Source of the DNA: Cordia subcordata
Taxonomy: Eukaryota; Streptophyta; Magnoliopsida; Boraginales; Cordiaceae
DNA: 64,000 bases
NCBI GenBank assembly: GCA_028554755.1
Contig: JAPTOF010000004.1
Coordinates: 1,247,501 to 1,311,500 of the forward strand
Reading direction: 5' to 3'
The number at the start of each line of letters is the position of its first letter. Position 1 is the first letter of the stretch. Positions 23,389 through 36,558 of the stretch are shown one piece after another. The translations under genes and the position numbers were made by a program. The notes beneath the pieces were generated by a model. The model was not told where the DNA came from. It worked only from the letters and a program-made list of their open reading frames with translations, and searched no databases.

Positions 23389-26300
23389 ATGGGTAATTTG
23401 GGAGCTGCCATAGCGGAGTCTTTGATCGGAAGTGGACTTGACGCATCGGAAACCCTTGCCGAAGAGGCTTCGATAAGTTCCATAACCTTGTTCGTGGCGC
23501 TTCTTTGCGCTTGCATGGTGATTGGCCACCTTCTTGAGAAGAACCGCTGGATTAACGAGTCGATCACCGCCCTTGTCGTTGTAAGTCATGCCGTCTTTTA
23601 GTTATCTCTTCCATGTATATTCTTCTTAATCAGTTAGCTTATTAGCGTTTGGAGGATAGTATATACGTAATGACTCGGCTTTGATAGGAAACCCAAGTTG
23701 TAACAAATCAAAGTACGAAAACTTTGCGATGTTTAACAATCTTGGAGTAGTGCATTTGTTTAGTGTGCGGCGTACTAAAAGATTTCAATCGGTTTGATTG
23801 CAGGGGTTATGCACAGGAGTGATCATTCTGCTGATTTCTGGAGCTAATGGTTCAAGGATCATTGAATTTAATAAGGAGCTTTTCTTCATATATCTTTTAC
23901 CACCTATCATTTTTAATGCTGGGTATGATTCATTTTTTGATGATTTAGACTTTGCTTTGGGGCTCCTATTTGATCTTGAGTTTTCTGTATGTGTTGCTTT
24001 TTCAGGTTCCAGGTGAGGAAGAAGCTTTTCTTCAGGAATTTTGTGACCATAAATTTGTTTGGTGCTGTTGGTACATTGATATCCTTCTTCATCATATCAT
24101 TTGGTATATATCCTTCTTAATTACATTTCTATTTCTCGTTTCCTCAGTATTCTTATATTCTTTGTGTGACGAATGATGCCACGTTGCTAAAGAAATTTGT
24201 CGATTTGGTGCCAATAAGCTGGCCTTTATGTAACTGCTGGATTTCCAAATCTTAAATATGTGTGGAAAATGCATCTAATATTCTCCTCCTTGCCTTAGGA
24301 GTGAGGTTGTCGGTTCAAATTTGTCGGGGACGGGTTGGGTTTCGGAGTGGGTGTATATATATATTCTCCTCCTTTTGCAAAGCAGTTGAAGGTTGATATT
24401 TTTGATGTATTGAATTTGTTGAGATTATTGTCATGAGTGATTATCAATATCTTCAAAACCTTGAACTCGTGATTGAATTCTCATAACTAGTCTATTCTAC
24501 CTTATGATATTTTGCAGTATCCCATGTATTCATCTCACGGATCTCTCTGTATGTGAAATAATGGTTCAGGTGCGAAGCAGTTATTTGGAATGCTAGATAT
24601 CAGTGCCCTGGAGGCTCGAGATTTCTTTGGTATTTCCACATTCTTTTCTTTCTCTTGCTGATGTTGCTACTTCTAATTGCTGTCTATGCCGAAACTTTTC
24701 TTTGCAATTGACTTCATGGCTCAAACAATTATTTCATTTTGTCACTTGTAGCCATCGGAGCAATATTTTCAGCAACAGATTCTGTTTGCACCTTGCAGGT
24801 ATGGATTCTTATATTCTGCAGATATTTTCCCTTATCTTTTTTTTTTTTTAAAGAACGAAGACAAGGAGAAAGAATTGCCAAAAATACCAAAGAATTCATG
24901 ATGTTGTTTTGTGCGTTGATCAGGTGCTTAACCAGGATGAGACACCGTTACTATACAGTGTGGTTTTTGGGGAAGGTGTGGTCAATGATGCCACATCCAT
25001 CGTGCTTTTTAATGTAATCCAGAAATTCGATCTCTCACAAGTTGACTCAAAGGTTTTCTTGGTGTTTGTGAGCAAATTTCTGTCGTTGTTTATCACTAGC
25101 ACTTTGCTTGGAGTAATAGTAAGTTTCTTCTATCTATCTGTTTGTTGCATCATCATATTGTCAAACTCAAAGTGAATCAGACTGTATGCTATCAGATTGC
25201 TTCCCTCTTTAGGAATTACTTACTGCACTTAGTTTTCATATATTTTGATATCCCATCTTGCTGTTAAGAATATTGTTGTAGTATATGTAAAGCCTTTAAT
25301 GATTCTTGTTTGATGTGTTTGGAAGACTTCTGTTTAAAATGATTATTGAATGGATGACACAACTCAATTGAAGCATGCCTCTTTGATTTTTGTCATTTTT
25401 ATATATTGAATTCAGATACTGACTACTGAATTATGAAGCTTTTTCTCGTTTAAGGGACTGCTGAATATTATTTGTCTGGTTTCCTTAACGAATAGCGGTT
25501 CTTTAATGACAAAATCTTTGCATGATTGTCAGTTTATCCATAGACAAAGAAAAGATAATAAGGTAGACTCATCAACCAGAAGATTATTTTTTGTTTGTTT
25601 GGAAAAGAAAAACATTTTAGAATGGGTGTTGTGGTTTACATGTCTGAATGCTTTTCCAATTCTCATGTGATTCTACTCTTTCTTCGTTAACGATATCTAA
25701 GATTTTTATGTGGTGTAAATGCAGATTGGATTGTTGAGTGCATACATGATCAAAAAGTTAAAAATTGGCAGGTATGCCTTTGAACAATGTCTATTCATAT
25801 TTTCTTTTACCTTATAAAAGAGTAATGTCCTTTCATATTATCTTTTATTCATCGTATTCAGAATTCTTAAACTACAATAATGGATTCGCAAACTGAATGA
25901 TTTCAAATACGGGAAATTTAAATTCTTTAAAGTCTGAACTCCACTCCAAATCCACAAAAACGATGCAACCTCCTAGATGCTGCAATTCTTTAAATGCTCT
26001 CTTAGGAATCTTTAGCTTTGATATGGATCCAACTTTAAAAACTTTGGTAGTTCCTATCTTCGCATATCATTTATGATGTGTATGCATATTCCTCTGATTG
26101 CTTTTATTTCCAAATTTCAGGCAGTCAACTGATCGTGAAGTTGCTCTTATGATGCTCATGGCGTATCTTTCATATGTGATGGCAGAAGTAAGTTTCCCGA
26201 TTGCATAGAAACCTATGGACTTTGTTCTATACTTTTAATCACTTTCTGCATTTGAAAAAGTACATTTTCGCTAATATTGTTTGTTCATTTTTGCTCTTTT

Positions 26301-28070
26301 CAGCTGTTTGACTTGAGTGGAATTCTTGCGGTGTTTTTCTGTGGCATTGTCATGTCTCACTACACCTGGCACAATGTGACTCTAAAATCTAGAGTAACTA
26401 CAAAGTACGTTGATTTTCATCTCTACTACCTCTCATTTCGCCAACCCCAACCCCCCCCCCCCCCAAAAAAAATAAATAAAAGAAAATGAATATAGAGAAA
26501 AGACTTCTTAAAAAGGCTTCCATTATTTTGCTACTTTGTGATGAGACTTGTCAAAGTAGTCATATAGTAATTGTTACTAACAGTATAATTGGACTTGCTG
26601 CAGGCATGCTTTTGCAACATTGTCATACATTGCAGAGACTTTCATATTCATTTATGTTGGAATGGATGCCTTCGACATTGAGAAGTGGAAACTTGTGACA
26701 AATAGGTAAGATGCGAACATATATAATCAAGATATCTGCAATTGGATAAGTACCCTTTTTCACTGCTTTGAAGATGCCCCAGGAAATATTCCTTTTGCTC
26801 CACCTGTTGAGGCTTTAAATTCATTTTCTTGTTTTTTTCGCATTGTTGCTTCTGTTATGGCATCATTTGATTTTGGGATTAATTTGTGTCTCTACAGCCC
26901 TGGAAAAACTGCTGGGGTTAGTGCAATATTGCTTGGCATTGTTCTGGTCGGGAGAGCATCTTCGGTCTTCCCATTATCCTTCTTATCTAATTGCACCAAG
27001 AAATCCCAGAGGGACAGAATTGATTTTAGGCAGCAGGTATTATGCTGGACTTTTCTTCCAGTTTTCGCCACTTGAAATGGTGAATTTTAACTGACAGCAT
27101 ACCACTTGGTACACAGGTTGTCATCTGGTGGGCTGGTCTTATGCGGGGTGCTGTCTCTATGGCCTTGGCTTATAATCAGGTAACTATGATTAGCCGTTCC
27201 ATAGCTCATTATATCTATGGTGATGAAGGTTGATATTGCAAACTAATGCTAACTTGGTATAACTGCAGTTTAGTAGGTCTGGGCATACTCAAATACCAGG
27301 ATATGCTATCATGATAACCAGCACAATCATTGTGGTCCTTTTCAGTACTGTGGTAAGATTCCTTCCCTCGTTTGACATTTCGAGTGTTTTAAGTGGTTCA
27401 GAGGCTTTATTGGATTTTATGCTATGTAATGTATGTATTTTCCACTTGTTGATTGTGATAATAAATCAGATTCTCATCAGGATAATCTTTATGTTTCCAG
27501 ACTGTACTACAATTCATTTTCCTTCAGTAGGCTTCCAGAAATTGTTTAAATTTCGACACACCTGTGCTGATCATCATTTCTTTTACTTGTTCTATTCATG
27601 TGCTTCCATGACTTTAGATGTGTAGTGAGTGAAAAAATGAACCTGAATGGAGTAGAAAATTTTTTCTTGTCTGCACTTTGTTCAATGCTCACTCTTGACT
27701 TTGATTTTTCTATCTCCTGTGTTAGGTGTTTGGGTTATTCACCAAGCCCCTTGTGAGATACTTGCTGCCTGCTTCGGGGCATCTTAGCAACACGTGGTCT
27801 TCTGAGCCATCCTTGACTCTGCCTCTTCTTGCCAATAGGCAAGAATCAGAAACTGAGACGGACAGCAGTATCGTCTCCTGTCCGTTCTCTCTAGTGCAGG
27901 CAGTCCAGTATTATTGGGGACGGTTTGATGAGGCCGTTATGCGCTCTGTGTTCGGAGGAAAGCAGTCATCGCCATACTTCCCTGCCTCGCCAAAGGACGC
28001 GCGTGTACTCGTGACAGCTTATGACAAGTTAACCATCACTCGCAGCAAGGATGATGCTGTTCTCTCCTAA
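23389..28070 (+). CDS. NHX: Vacuolar Na+,K+/H+ antiporter (NHX class I), complete, 14 exons
   Basis: Class I NHX cation/proton exchanger, normally in the tonoplast, where it loads Na+ or K+ into the vacuole and controls vacuolar pH. Exons: 23389-23580, 23804-23922, 24006-24103, 24570-24629, 24752-24798, 24924-25118, 25725-25771, 26121-26187, 26304-26404, 26604-26705, 26898-27036, 27117-27179, 27269-27352, 27726-28070. All junctions are GT/AG, phases agree, and the product is 552 residues, the usual length. Landmarks in order: FVALLCACMVIGHLLE, the amiloride-site motif FFIYLLPPIIFNAG, IGAIFSATDSVCTLQ, LNQDETPLLYSVVFGEG and VVNDATSIVLFN (ND pair essential for exchange), FFCGIVMSHYTWHNVT, FIFIYVGMDAFD, and VIWWAGLMRGAVSMALAYN. 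The C-terminal tail after TKPLVRYLLP is hydrophilic and ends in FDEAVMRSVFGGK and a divergent serine-rich stretch; this is the part that differs most between isoforms. Class I fits better than endosomal NHX5/6, but I cannot assign a numbered orthologue. Confidence 0.95.
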
Positions 28071-29242
28071 CTTTGACAACATTTGAGAGTTTTTTCCAAC
28101 TCACATTGACTGTAAGAAAAAGTTTGAGCTCTCTTTCAGAGACGCGTCATAATTCTAGGCCATAGCTTTACATGTGTGATATGAAGTACTTATAACTCCA
28201 TTCCAGCATCTGCAGACATTTCTTTTTATCTGCTTGAAAATAGTCACATAATGAGTAACAACGATCATCCCTTTTACAAGTGCCTCAACAGTCCATTGCA
28301 AGATATCATACACATATATAATAATCTTGATTTATTAATATGAGATAATATAATCTCAGAGACCATGTAGACTAGATGCAGCAGACTATAGAAAGTGCTT
28401 AGGCAAGCCGACGAGATTGTCTCGCACATCACGACCAAATTAGAGCAAACTTTTTTGTTATGAGATCAAACTATCAATCGGTTATACAAGAGTTAGCGTT
28501 CAAATATACTTAGTGAGTGTTATTCAATGGACATTTTTATCGCGGTTTGTTCATGGGTTTACAAACAGGCATTGTGACATAACTTAAAAATAGCATCTTT
28601 TGTCTTTTCTGCCTTGACAAACATGACTTTATTTGTACTATTTAAAACCTATATGAATAAACCTAAATTTATTCACAGACTACATTGGAAATATATCCTT
28701 ATTCCCCCTTAAATAAAGTTCGGAGCAATTATGTAATAGTCGTTGTTGATACTAACAATTATCATTTACCAAATCATTATTGAATTGATTAGATTGAGTC
28801 ATCGCTTAGATTAAATTAAACCAATATATGGATTCACAACAAAAGAAAGCAATAAATTTTCTTTATTTCTTTTCACAGAACAAAAATAGAAAAATACTTC
28901 ATGTGCTTTTGTAAATTTTCGACCGTTACACCTTTTTTCTTTTTTTTTTTCCCCCTTTTTCTTTCTATACATGGCCCAGTCCGGGACGCTCCTGTGGACT
29001 GTTGCGCAGGCGTACTGCTAAACAGATTAAATGACACTTCTGCCCCGAGATTAACAACGCAGAAAGAAAATAAAAAGTTGACGGGTTGAGGGTAATTATG
29101 TAAACAGCACACGTCGTATTTGAATCGAAGCGTATTTGTTCAGTCTCGTGAAGGCAAAGAAAACGTGGCATAAGACGATTGGTGGAGAACAATAAATAGA
29201 GTCAGACAAGACCCAATAGCATCGAGGCGTGCTTTGCTCTCT
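28071..29242. other. Intergenic: NHX 3' UTR and NET3-like promoter
   Basis: The first few hundred bases are probably NHX 3' UTR, and AATATGAGATAATATAAT near 28340 could hold polyadenylation signals. The right end is the promoter of the next gene, with a poly(T/C) tract at about 28929-28965. No additional gene was recognised. Confidence 0.45.
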
Positions 29243-29250
29243 TATATAAA
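29243..29250 (+). promoter_or_regulatory. TATA box of the NET3-like gene
   Basis: TATATAAA lies about 270 bases before the start codon. A GT-rich leader follows and includes a 5' UTR intron whose donor (CGCAG|GTAAGT, 29357) and acceptor (GGTGCAG, ending 29510) are both canonical. The spacing suits a transcription start near 29275-29280. Confidence 0.6.
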
Positions 29251-29516
29251 TTGTGTCTTCAGTTGAGCTTCTGTTTCGTACTGTGTGTGTCTGTTTGTGT
29301 TTGAACGGGAGAGGGAGGGTGAGTGAGATTTCTCTACAGCACACCAAGAGTCGCAGGTAAGTTAAACGATCACGGCGAGCCGCATTCTTATGAATTAAAA
29401 TTACAGGTTATTTCGGTTGCTGTGCAACGTGCAACTTAAACAAAACACGAAAAGTTTCTTGTTTTTTTGTGATAAATGTTTTTCGGGTAGATAATCTTTT
29501 GTTGGTGCAGAAGGAG

Positions 29517-31570
29517 ATGGTGATGGCGAAGAAGAGGCGATCATCACGCTGGTGGTGGTTTGAGAGTCACAACGACACCAATTACACACAGCGTTCTCCA
29601 TGGCTGCAGTCAACTCTTGCTGGTAACACTAGTCTTGTTTTTCCAATCTTTAACTCTTTTTCTTTTAGCTGTTTTTTATTATTCTATCTCTAGCTTAAAT
29701 TTTGAAATTCTTGTATTTTTCCCCTCGAATTTCTGTTTTTTTCTTTGAGAATTTGGGTTTTTTTCCAAGTGAATTTGACCGTTGGAGACATCTGCCTTCT
29801 TCTGGAATTTTGTTTACTTCAGTAGACATGGGGTGTTGGCTGTGGGGTTTAGGGCTCTTTTGGATTGGCTTTTTTAAGAGTACTTTTCTTTAAAACTTTT
29901 TAAAAATAAGTGCTACTTTGAGAAGTTAAAAACTTTTAGCTTGTGAAAAAAATTGAAATTGAGTTTTTTTTTTTTTTTTTAAAGAGTTTCAGCTTTTTCT
30001 AAAAACTAATTTAGACACTAATTACAAAAAATATGTGTTTTTTTTTATGAAAAAAGTGTTTTCCTATGGGGGGAAAAAAAAAAAAAAAAGGAGCTAATCT
30101 AAACAGGCCCTTAGTCAAAAGTTGGCTTACTGCATGGCGGAGTTGAGATAGTTCAGGTATGGGCGTCGAGTAAGGATATGCTAATATAAACGTTGTGAGC
30201 AGGATTTAATAGCTGCGAATTATCCACATTATTCGTTATAATCATGGAGACTCGGTTGCTTTCTTCATAAAAAATATTAAGGTACTTCATATTATAGTGT
30301 TGAAATCCTTTACTTTACAGGAGTAAAGCTAATCTTCTTATAGGAGGTGGTAAACAATACAATTTTGTCATGACTTTTTGTTGCTCCTTTGGGTCCATTT
30401 TGATGTGGTCCTTTAGATGCTTTTATGATAGTTTATGCACATCTTGTTTCACTCTTTAAGTAACACATGATTGCCTAATGATATAAAGCAGAATCTTATT
30501 TAATAAAAAAAAAACTAGCCAACTTAAGTTTTAGTTGTTAATAACTGTCTAGAAGGCTAAGCAATCATTTTACTTTTTGGTATACTTTTTGCCATGAGAT
30601 GTAGAGTGCTCCATCAAAAATCATATGCAGGCTGGACCTTTCTACTATACACTTGTGAGAAAAAATGGTGGTTACTTTGTTGGTATTTGTGTGAGACTAT
30701 TAGCTTGAGACCTTATCTGCTCACTTGAGGGAAGAGAGCTGTTTGGAAAGGGGGTTCGGTGGTGGCGGCTGCTGTCTCCCCTCCTATATTCTTGGTGGTC
30801 TTGCTATTACTATCCGAGGGTTAATAGTTGCTGTAAATGGAAAACAGCTTTTTCTTGGCGATTGAGCATTTTTTTTTTTTTATCATACATGGGCAGAGCT
30901 GGACAAGAAGACACAGGCAATGCTGAAACTAATTGAGGAAGATGCAGATTCATTTGCCAAGCGGGCAGAGATGTATTACAAGAAGCGACCAGAGCTTATT
31001 AACATGGTTGAGGATTTCTACCGAACCCATCGATTATTAGCTGAGCGCTATGACCAGATGAAGTCTGAATCCATGAGCCGCCTATTGACATCTTGGGCGT
31101 CTCCGTTATCATTCGCCAAATATCAGCCAGAGAAGTCGATAAGCTCCTCAGACAAATCCTGCGACAGCTACTCTGACACCTATGAACTGGAGGATTCTGA
31201 TGAATCTGAGGTTGATGATCCAGAAGAAGAAGTTGAAGTTCAAAAGGAAATGGTAAAGGAGGAAGAATCAAGTGCTTTTGTCAGCAATGAAGTGGCGAAG
31301 CTGATGGATGAAATAGAGAAACTCAAAGAAGAGAATCGGATCCAAAAAGAGCAATTAATGCAAAAAGATGAAGAGAAAAGAGAGGTTATCAGGCACCTCA
31401 GTGTGGCGGTGGATTTGCTTAGGGAAGAGAATGACAAGCTAAGGAAGAGAGCTAACAAAGAATTCCCAAAGGAACAGAACAAGACAGAATTCAACAAACT
31501 GAAGGAGGGGTTTTGGAGGAAGCTCTTCAATGGTTCTCCAAGATCACAAGCGACAATCATTGCATTATAG
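29517..31570 (+). CDS. NET3-type actin-binding (NAB domain, KIP1-like) protein
   Basis: Small NETWORKED (NET) family protein. The plant-specific NAB domain binds F-actin, and NET3 members link actin to endomembranes such as the ER and nuclear envelope. Coding exons are 29517-29622 and 30897-31570 (phase 1 junction), giving 259 residues. Residues 1-90 are the NAB domain: basic start [58 protein letters not shown] and [17 protein letters not shown]. An acidic linker follows (about 130-155, [15 protein letters not shown]), then a heptad-rich coiled coil (about 165-225, [17 protein letters not shown]) and the tail [18 protein letters not shown]. The short length and this ending fit NET3 rather than the large NET1/NET2 proteins. 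A second ATG two codons later is possible; the first is taken because it follows the leader acceptor directly. The 1.3 kb intron carries a MITE. Confidence 0.92.
29852..30110. mobile_element. Short MITE, family B, inside NET3-like intron
   Basis: A 259-base element beginning GGGCTCTTTTGGATTGGC and ending AGCTAATCTAAACAGGCCC. TTA flanks both ends (29849-29851 and 30111-30113), consistent with a Harbinger-type target duplication. It lies wholly within the intron between the two coding exons. Confidence 0.75.
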
Positions 31571-32144
31571 AATGGAAGTTTAAAACAATGGAGTCCTTCA
31601 AGATGAAGTACATAAAACGTATCGTATCAGGATATTTAGTCGTTTGTTGTAGGTATTCTTTCATGATCAAGTCAGTATTGTTTCTAATCTTACTCATTCT
31701 TTTTCAATACTGTCAAATATCAGGGTTTAATCATTTGTTTAGGTATTCATTCATGGTCAAGTCACTATTGTTTCTAATCTTAGTACTGGTACTCATTCTT
31801 TTTTGTCCCTGTCAATTTCTGTAATTATGGTTCATTGTTCTGTTTCAATTATTGTTAATGTTGAATGTAGTATTTTGCATATATATCCTTTTATTTTGGT
31901 AAATTTTCCTACTTCAACTGATTTAACTACCTGATGTGCTTTTGTCTTTTAGTGTGTGTACACACCTCTGGTGTAAGCATTCAGTTGAAAATCAGGGCTA
32001 ATATAATGAGAATTACAATCTATGTACACAAACATGATATTTACATACTATTTAATGGGGAAAGAAAGACGACATAAATATCCTATTTGAAGAATAATTA
32101 GAAAGCTGACAATGGTTAAAGCACCCCATCAACTTAGTAGTACC
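31571..32144. other. Convergent 3' regions of NET3-like and AGP genes
   Basis: Tail-to-tail intergenic space between two convergent genes. A roughly 40-base segment (GGTATTCTTTCATGATCAAG and following) occurs twice, near 31651 and 31741. No further gene seen. Confidence 0.5.
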
Positions 32145-32570
32145 TCACATCTCATGAAGCTGCATTAACCAAGAAGAAAGCAAAGCCAGAACCAATGCTG
32201 AACTCAGGGACACTGGAACATGAAGAGGAGTTGAATAGGAAGCCAGCAATGACCCGAATGGAGAAAATGCAGTCTCAGGCCCTGGAGCTACCACTGCATC
32301 AGGGTTAGGGGGGCTGGGGCTGGACGGAATGGTAGGCATTGTTGGGGCGCTTGGAGAGAGCTCCGAACCACCCGGTGAAGGGAAGAGAGGAGTCATATCT
32401 GGAGATAAGGCTGATGGTGGTGCAGATAAGGGAGGATTAGGCAACAATGCAGGTGCAGCTGAGATAGTTGAAGTTGGCAGCTCGGGCTGATATATCAATG
32501 CCAAGGCTATTGAACATTGGCATACCACAAAAATCACTAGTAGTGTTAAAACTGACCTTATGGAAGCCAT
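32145..32570 (-). CDS. Classical arabinogalactan protein (AGP25/26/27-like), GPI-anchored
   Basis: Single-exon gene for a 141-residue classical arabinogalactan protein, a heavily O-glycosylated cell-surface proteoglycan precursor. Residues 1-24 form a signal peptide (MASIRSVLTLLVIFVVCQCS). The mature region is rich in Pro, Ser, Ala and Thr with AP, SP and TP pairs suited to hydroxylation and arabinogalactan addition, and includes STISAAPALLPNPPLSAPP, TPLFPSPGG and TIPSSPSPPNPDAVVAPGP. The SPSPPNPDA block and the STISAAPA start are hallmarks of the AGP25/26/27 group. The C-terminus is hydrophobic (VPVSLSSALVLALLSSW) with small residues before it, as expected for GPI-anchor addition. It is convergent with the NET3-like gene. 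Confidence 0.9.
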   Translation of the reverse strand: MASIRSVLTLLVIFVVCQCSIALALIYQPELPTSTISAAPALLPNPPLSAPPSALSPDMTPLFPSPGGSELSPSAPTMPTIPSSPSPPNPDAVVAPGPETAFSPFGSLLASYSTPLHVPVSLSSALVLALLSSWLMQLHEM

Positions 32571-35500
32571 AATATGATAAAGCTAATCAATGTACACTCT
32601 TTTTCCAGAAAAGAAGAAGATGATGAAATCCAAGAATGTGAATGAAGCTCAACATGTGACTATAAAGATTAAAGAGAACAGTCCAAGAATTTTGGTGGTG
32701 GGGACAAAATAATAGGTGGCAGAATGTGAGTTGATGTTAGTTTGATGAGACAGCTTGTTGGCATGTGTAGCATGGCCAAGGAAAGGGACAAGATTGATGA
32801 ATGATTTTTTTTTTTTTTTGGTGCAGAAACACATGAATGTGGATAATTAGTTGTGTCCTTTTCCTTAGTGGCTGTTGCTTCCTTTGTCTCTGAAAATCTT
32901 GTGTCCGAGCCACCCCTTTTCGAAATTGCCTCTAGGATCCTCCACCAAATTTTGATGGTTTTGTTTTCTTGATGAAGTTATCAATTATCAAACTTACTCT
33001 GAGGTTGTTTTCAGATTCTTCCCTGTAATGGAAGGACAAAAGAGAGAGAGAAATGATACACCCATATAGATCATTGTTCAGCCAATGCCACGTTAATATT
33101 ATTAAGTTTAAAATCATGTTTTTAAGGCACTAATTGAATTAGACGGTTATTTTACTTATTACTTTCAAAAGTGGGTTATTTTAGTATAAAGCTGGTAAAT
33201 GATAGTCATTTGAGTCCTTCCATTCGAGAACCTAGAGTTGCATGATGTCGAGGTTGCAGTTGTCATTTAAAAAGAGGAAACAGATAATTTTAAAACCTAA
33301 ATTTAGTTTAATCTAGAATTCAAGTCTATTATTCCCCTCATTCCACATTTTTTTTTCTTTTACTAAATTGAAAATTCTATACATAACTGAAATCTAAAAA
33401 ATTATACATTAATGATGCCTTCGAAGAATTAAAAAATAATTATTAAATAAATCACAATAACTTAATAACAATAGCTTATACGTATGTGCCCCTATTAGAA
33501 AATAAATTCCACACAGAATCTAGAATAGAGAAAGGAAGGCTGAAAGAGATTTGTAAAAGAAAAAGAAGGGCATGTAAGTATATAACTAATATACAGTTAG
33601 TAAAGTTTTTAATCCATTACTTTTTTCATTAGTTTGGACTCTAAATTAAAAGTTTTGAAATTTCAAACTCTTAGTTCTATATTTTATCAGGTTAGCCCCT
33701 AAAATTATCGTTATTTTTTAATTTTTTTTCCCTAAAAACGTAGACACATGGAGAAATGCAGCGGTAGCTTATGGCGGCCCCTTATTGGGCTTGTTCATTA
33801 CTGCCTTCCTTATCCTATGCTAGTGTAGGTATCTTGACAACTTACCCAATTTTTTTCCATAATAATATACATATATAAAAATGACAATTCGATGTACAAA
33901 TTTTTTATTATACACAAGTTTTAAGGTTCGTGAAAGGATTTGATGTTCATTAAGAGCAACTGAGCAGGGAATTAGTGATTGAATGTTTTGTTTTCCTTAA
34001 GTATGAGTTTGAAGTTTTAATTGAGGAGAGATGATTTTTTTTTATCTTTATAATATAATTTGATTCTCAATAAGAGAAAATTCAGGAATCAATATGACGA
34101 TACTGTTTTATCCAATAGAATAAGATCGTACCTGTCTACTGACTGTATTTATTTCCCTGTTACATTCTCAAGTCTAAATTCTCAAATTTGCAGGCGACAT
34201 TGGTGTTATTAGTACTTGGGGTTTAAATTAATTAGCCCCAAATGATTAACTCACCCTTGGTGTCGTAAACATAACAAAAAGTTACTTGGAATCTCAAACC
34301 AATTAACTCAAAATAGTTAGCTCACATTATTAGTTATACACACATAGAAATGACAATGGATTGTGGTAGGGACGGGGTTCGTATACCTCTACTTTGCAGC
34401 TAAAAATTTAATTGTCTCGACCTCACCCCTACACCTAATATCAGGATAAACTCCTGCCACCATTCCCGTACCTGTTGTTACCCTTACATGTACTAGGTAA
34501 AATCCGTACTTATTAATAAAAATAAATTTTATACAATCATATTAAATCTTAACAACAAAGCTTACCACATTAAATCCAAACTCTAACATGTAAAATTTAA
34601 CATAAACTTAAAATAATAATTAAATTCAAATTCCACAGTCAAAATCATCAAATTCAATCTCCGTGTTCAAATTTAAATTTACAATAATAAGACATAAATC
34701 CAACACTTTGGGTTTAAGGTGGCATATGACATTACAATCACCCCCACAATCACGGACTAATGTTACAAATCAATATAGGACATTACAACTGTTGCACAAA
34801 CCAATATAGGACATTACAATCACCCCACACTTACTTTTAATTGAGGACCTGACGTATTTGTACATCAATGAGAAGTTATCACAATCACACACGACCAATG
34901 TGAAAGGGTATTACAAACTCGTCCCCTTTAAAAGAGGCTATCAATTGGTTTAAAATACTTAAGCACGTGATAAAGTAATAATAAACTTACATTATAATAA
35001 AGTGCACATGATTCTCACACATATTAAACATGGGAGAACATTACACGGCTTTTCCCCAAAAGAGACAATTTTCATCGTGCCAAACACAAATAGAACCATA
35101 GTCCAAGACTCCAAATAACGTAAAATCTATCCAAAGCCACATCACAAGTGGTATGTTAGAAAAAAGATATTGGCTCAAGTTAGCTAAGACTTGTGCCGAA
35201 GCAGCAAGAATAGAAACAGAAATCTAGCTTAATTTAGCAAAGGTCGACTCATGTATGCTTAAATCCATTGTACGGTATGGTGCTGAAGTGTCATCCCAAC
35301 ACTCAAAGCCCATTCAACTTTGCTTATTTTTAAGTACTTATAAGTAGGTATTATTTATAAACAAAAAGTTAATTTTAAACTAGTAATAAATAAGCAGAAA
35401 TGTGTTGCTGCTGACATGTTGGTAAATAAGTGTTTATAAGTAGCAATAATAGTTAAAATGACTAAAAAAAACATGTAATTAATTAATTTGGTAAATAAGT

Positions 35501-36558
35501 GCTTCTTCAGTGTAAGAAAAAATATGTCATTTTAATAGAGTTGACCACCTTACTTATAAGTACAAAAAAAATAAGTAGCTCTAAGTTGCTTTTTTTTTTT
35601 CCTTACTTATAAATAACCTTAAATGACTTATAAGCAAGTTTGTCAAACACGTAATTTTTATTTTTGGCTTATAAACTGGTTTGGCCAACTTACAAGTAAA
35701 GCCAAACACCCTCTCAACACACCCCACCACGAACTACTCTCAATCATCCTTAATTAAGTCATACATTGTTAGTTATAATGCCATCTTGTGGACCGATTAA
35801 TTAACGAAGTAATTATATGATTATTTAATGTTTATATCTAACATTTCAAGTCATTTGATCATCACAACATTAATATTTCATCATCAGTTTTCACAAAAGT
35901 TATTAGTGATCCAATTCCTCTCAAAACACCCCCTGCACGTGTAAACCCAACCCCCCCCCCCCAACAAAAAAAAAAAAACCCCAAAAAGAAAAAAGATATG
36001 TAAACCAGCCCCACCTCGTGAAAAACAACACTCTTTACCAGTGTCCCTCGTATACTATTTCATGCGTTATGTAATTAAGATGATCGATCATAACAATGAA
36101 GCTTTAAAGCAATACAATTATTTGCATTCGATATTGTCTCCTTTACAAAACCAAAAAAGGTAACTACTTTAAAACAAAAAAAGGGGAAAAAAGAGGAAAA
36201 ATAACTCGGCTAGTGTACTATAGGGGACAGAAAAGAAAAGCGAAGGTACAAAAACGCAGGATGTAATGTATATAAGTTGCAGGTTGGTGGAGAAGGTGGT
36301 GCAGAAAATGCATATATTGCAACCTCTGCTAAGCTGTCGCATGCAACACACACACACACACACACAAATATACATACACGTTACTACACCTCTGTCTTGT
36401 CTCTTCTTAGCCTTATTTTGCTCTCTCTTCTTTCTCGTACACTGGGCCCTTCTTGGTTTTTCCCTTTTCTCGCTCAGCATTCCCATTCTTTGATCACCTC
36501 TTCTACACACACACACACACACATATATAATATATATCAGCTCTTTGTGTGACTTACG
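32571..36558. other. Long intergenic region: AGP promoter to ARF leader
   Basis: About 4 kb between divergently transcribed genes. The left part is the AGP promoter; the right part (about 36240-36558) is likely the ARF leader and holds two CA microsatellites (36346-36366 and 36506-36522). A degenerate MITE-like segment lies at about 35320-35716, rich in TTATAAGTA motifs and ending GCCAAACACCCTC without a clear left terminus. Short direct repeats of TATAGGACATTACAA occur around 34775-34820. Poly(C)/poly(A) runs lie at 35950-35980. A 156-codon minus-strand frame (36169-36639) is simple-sequence noise. Confidence 0.5.

Noticed and set aside
31240..31560. A 106-codon minus-strand Ser/Leu-rich frame
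   Set aside because: It is the antisense of the acidic and coiled-coil part of the NET3-like exon.
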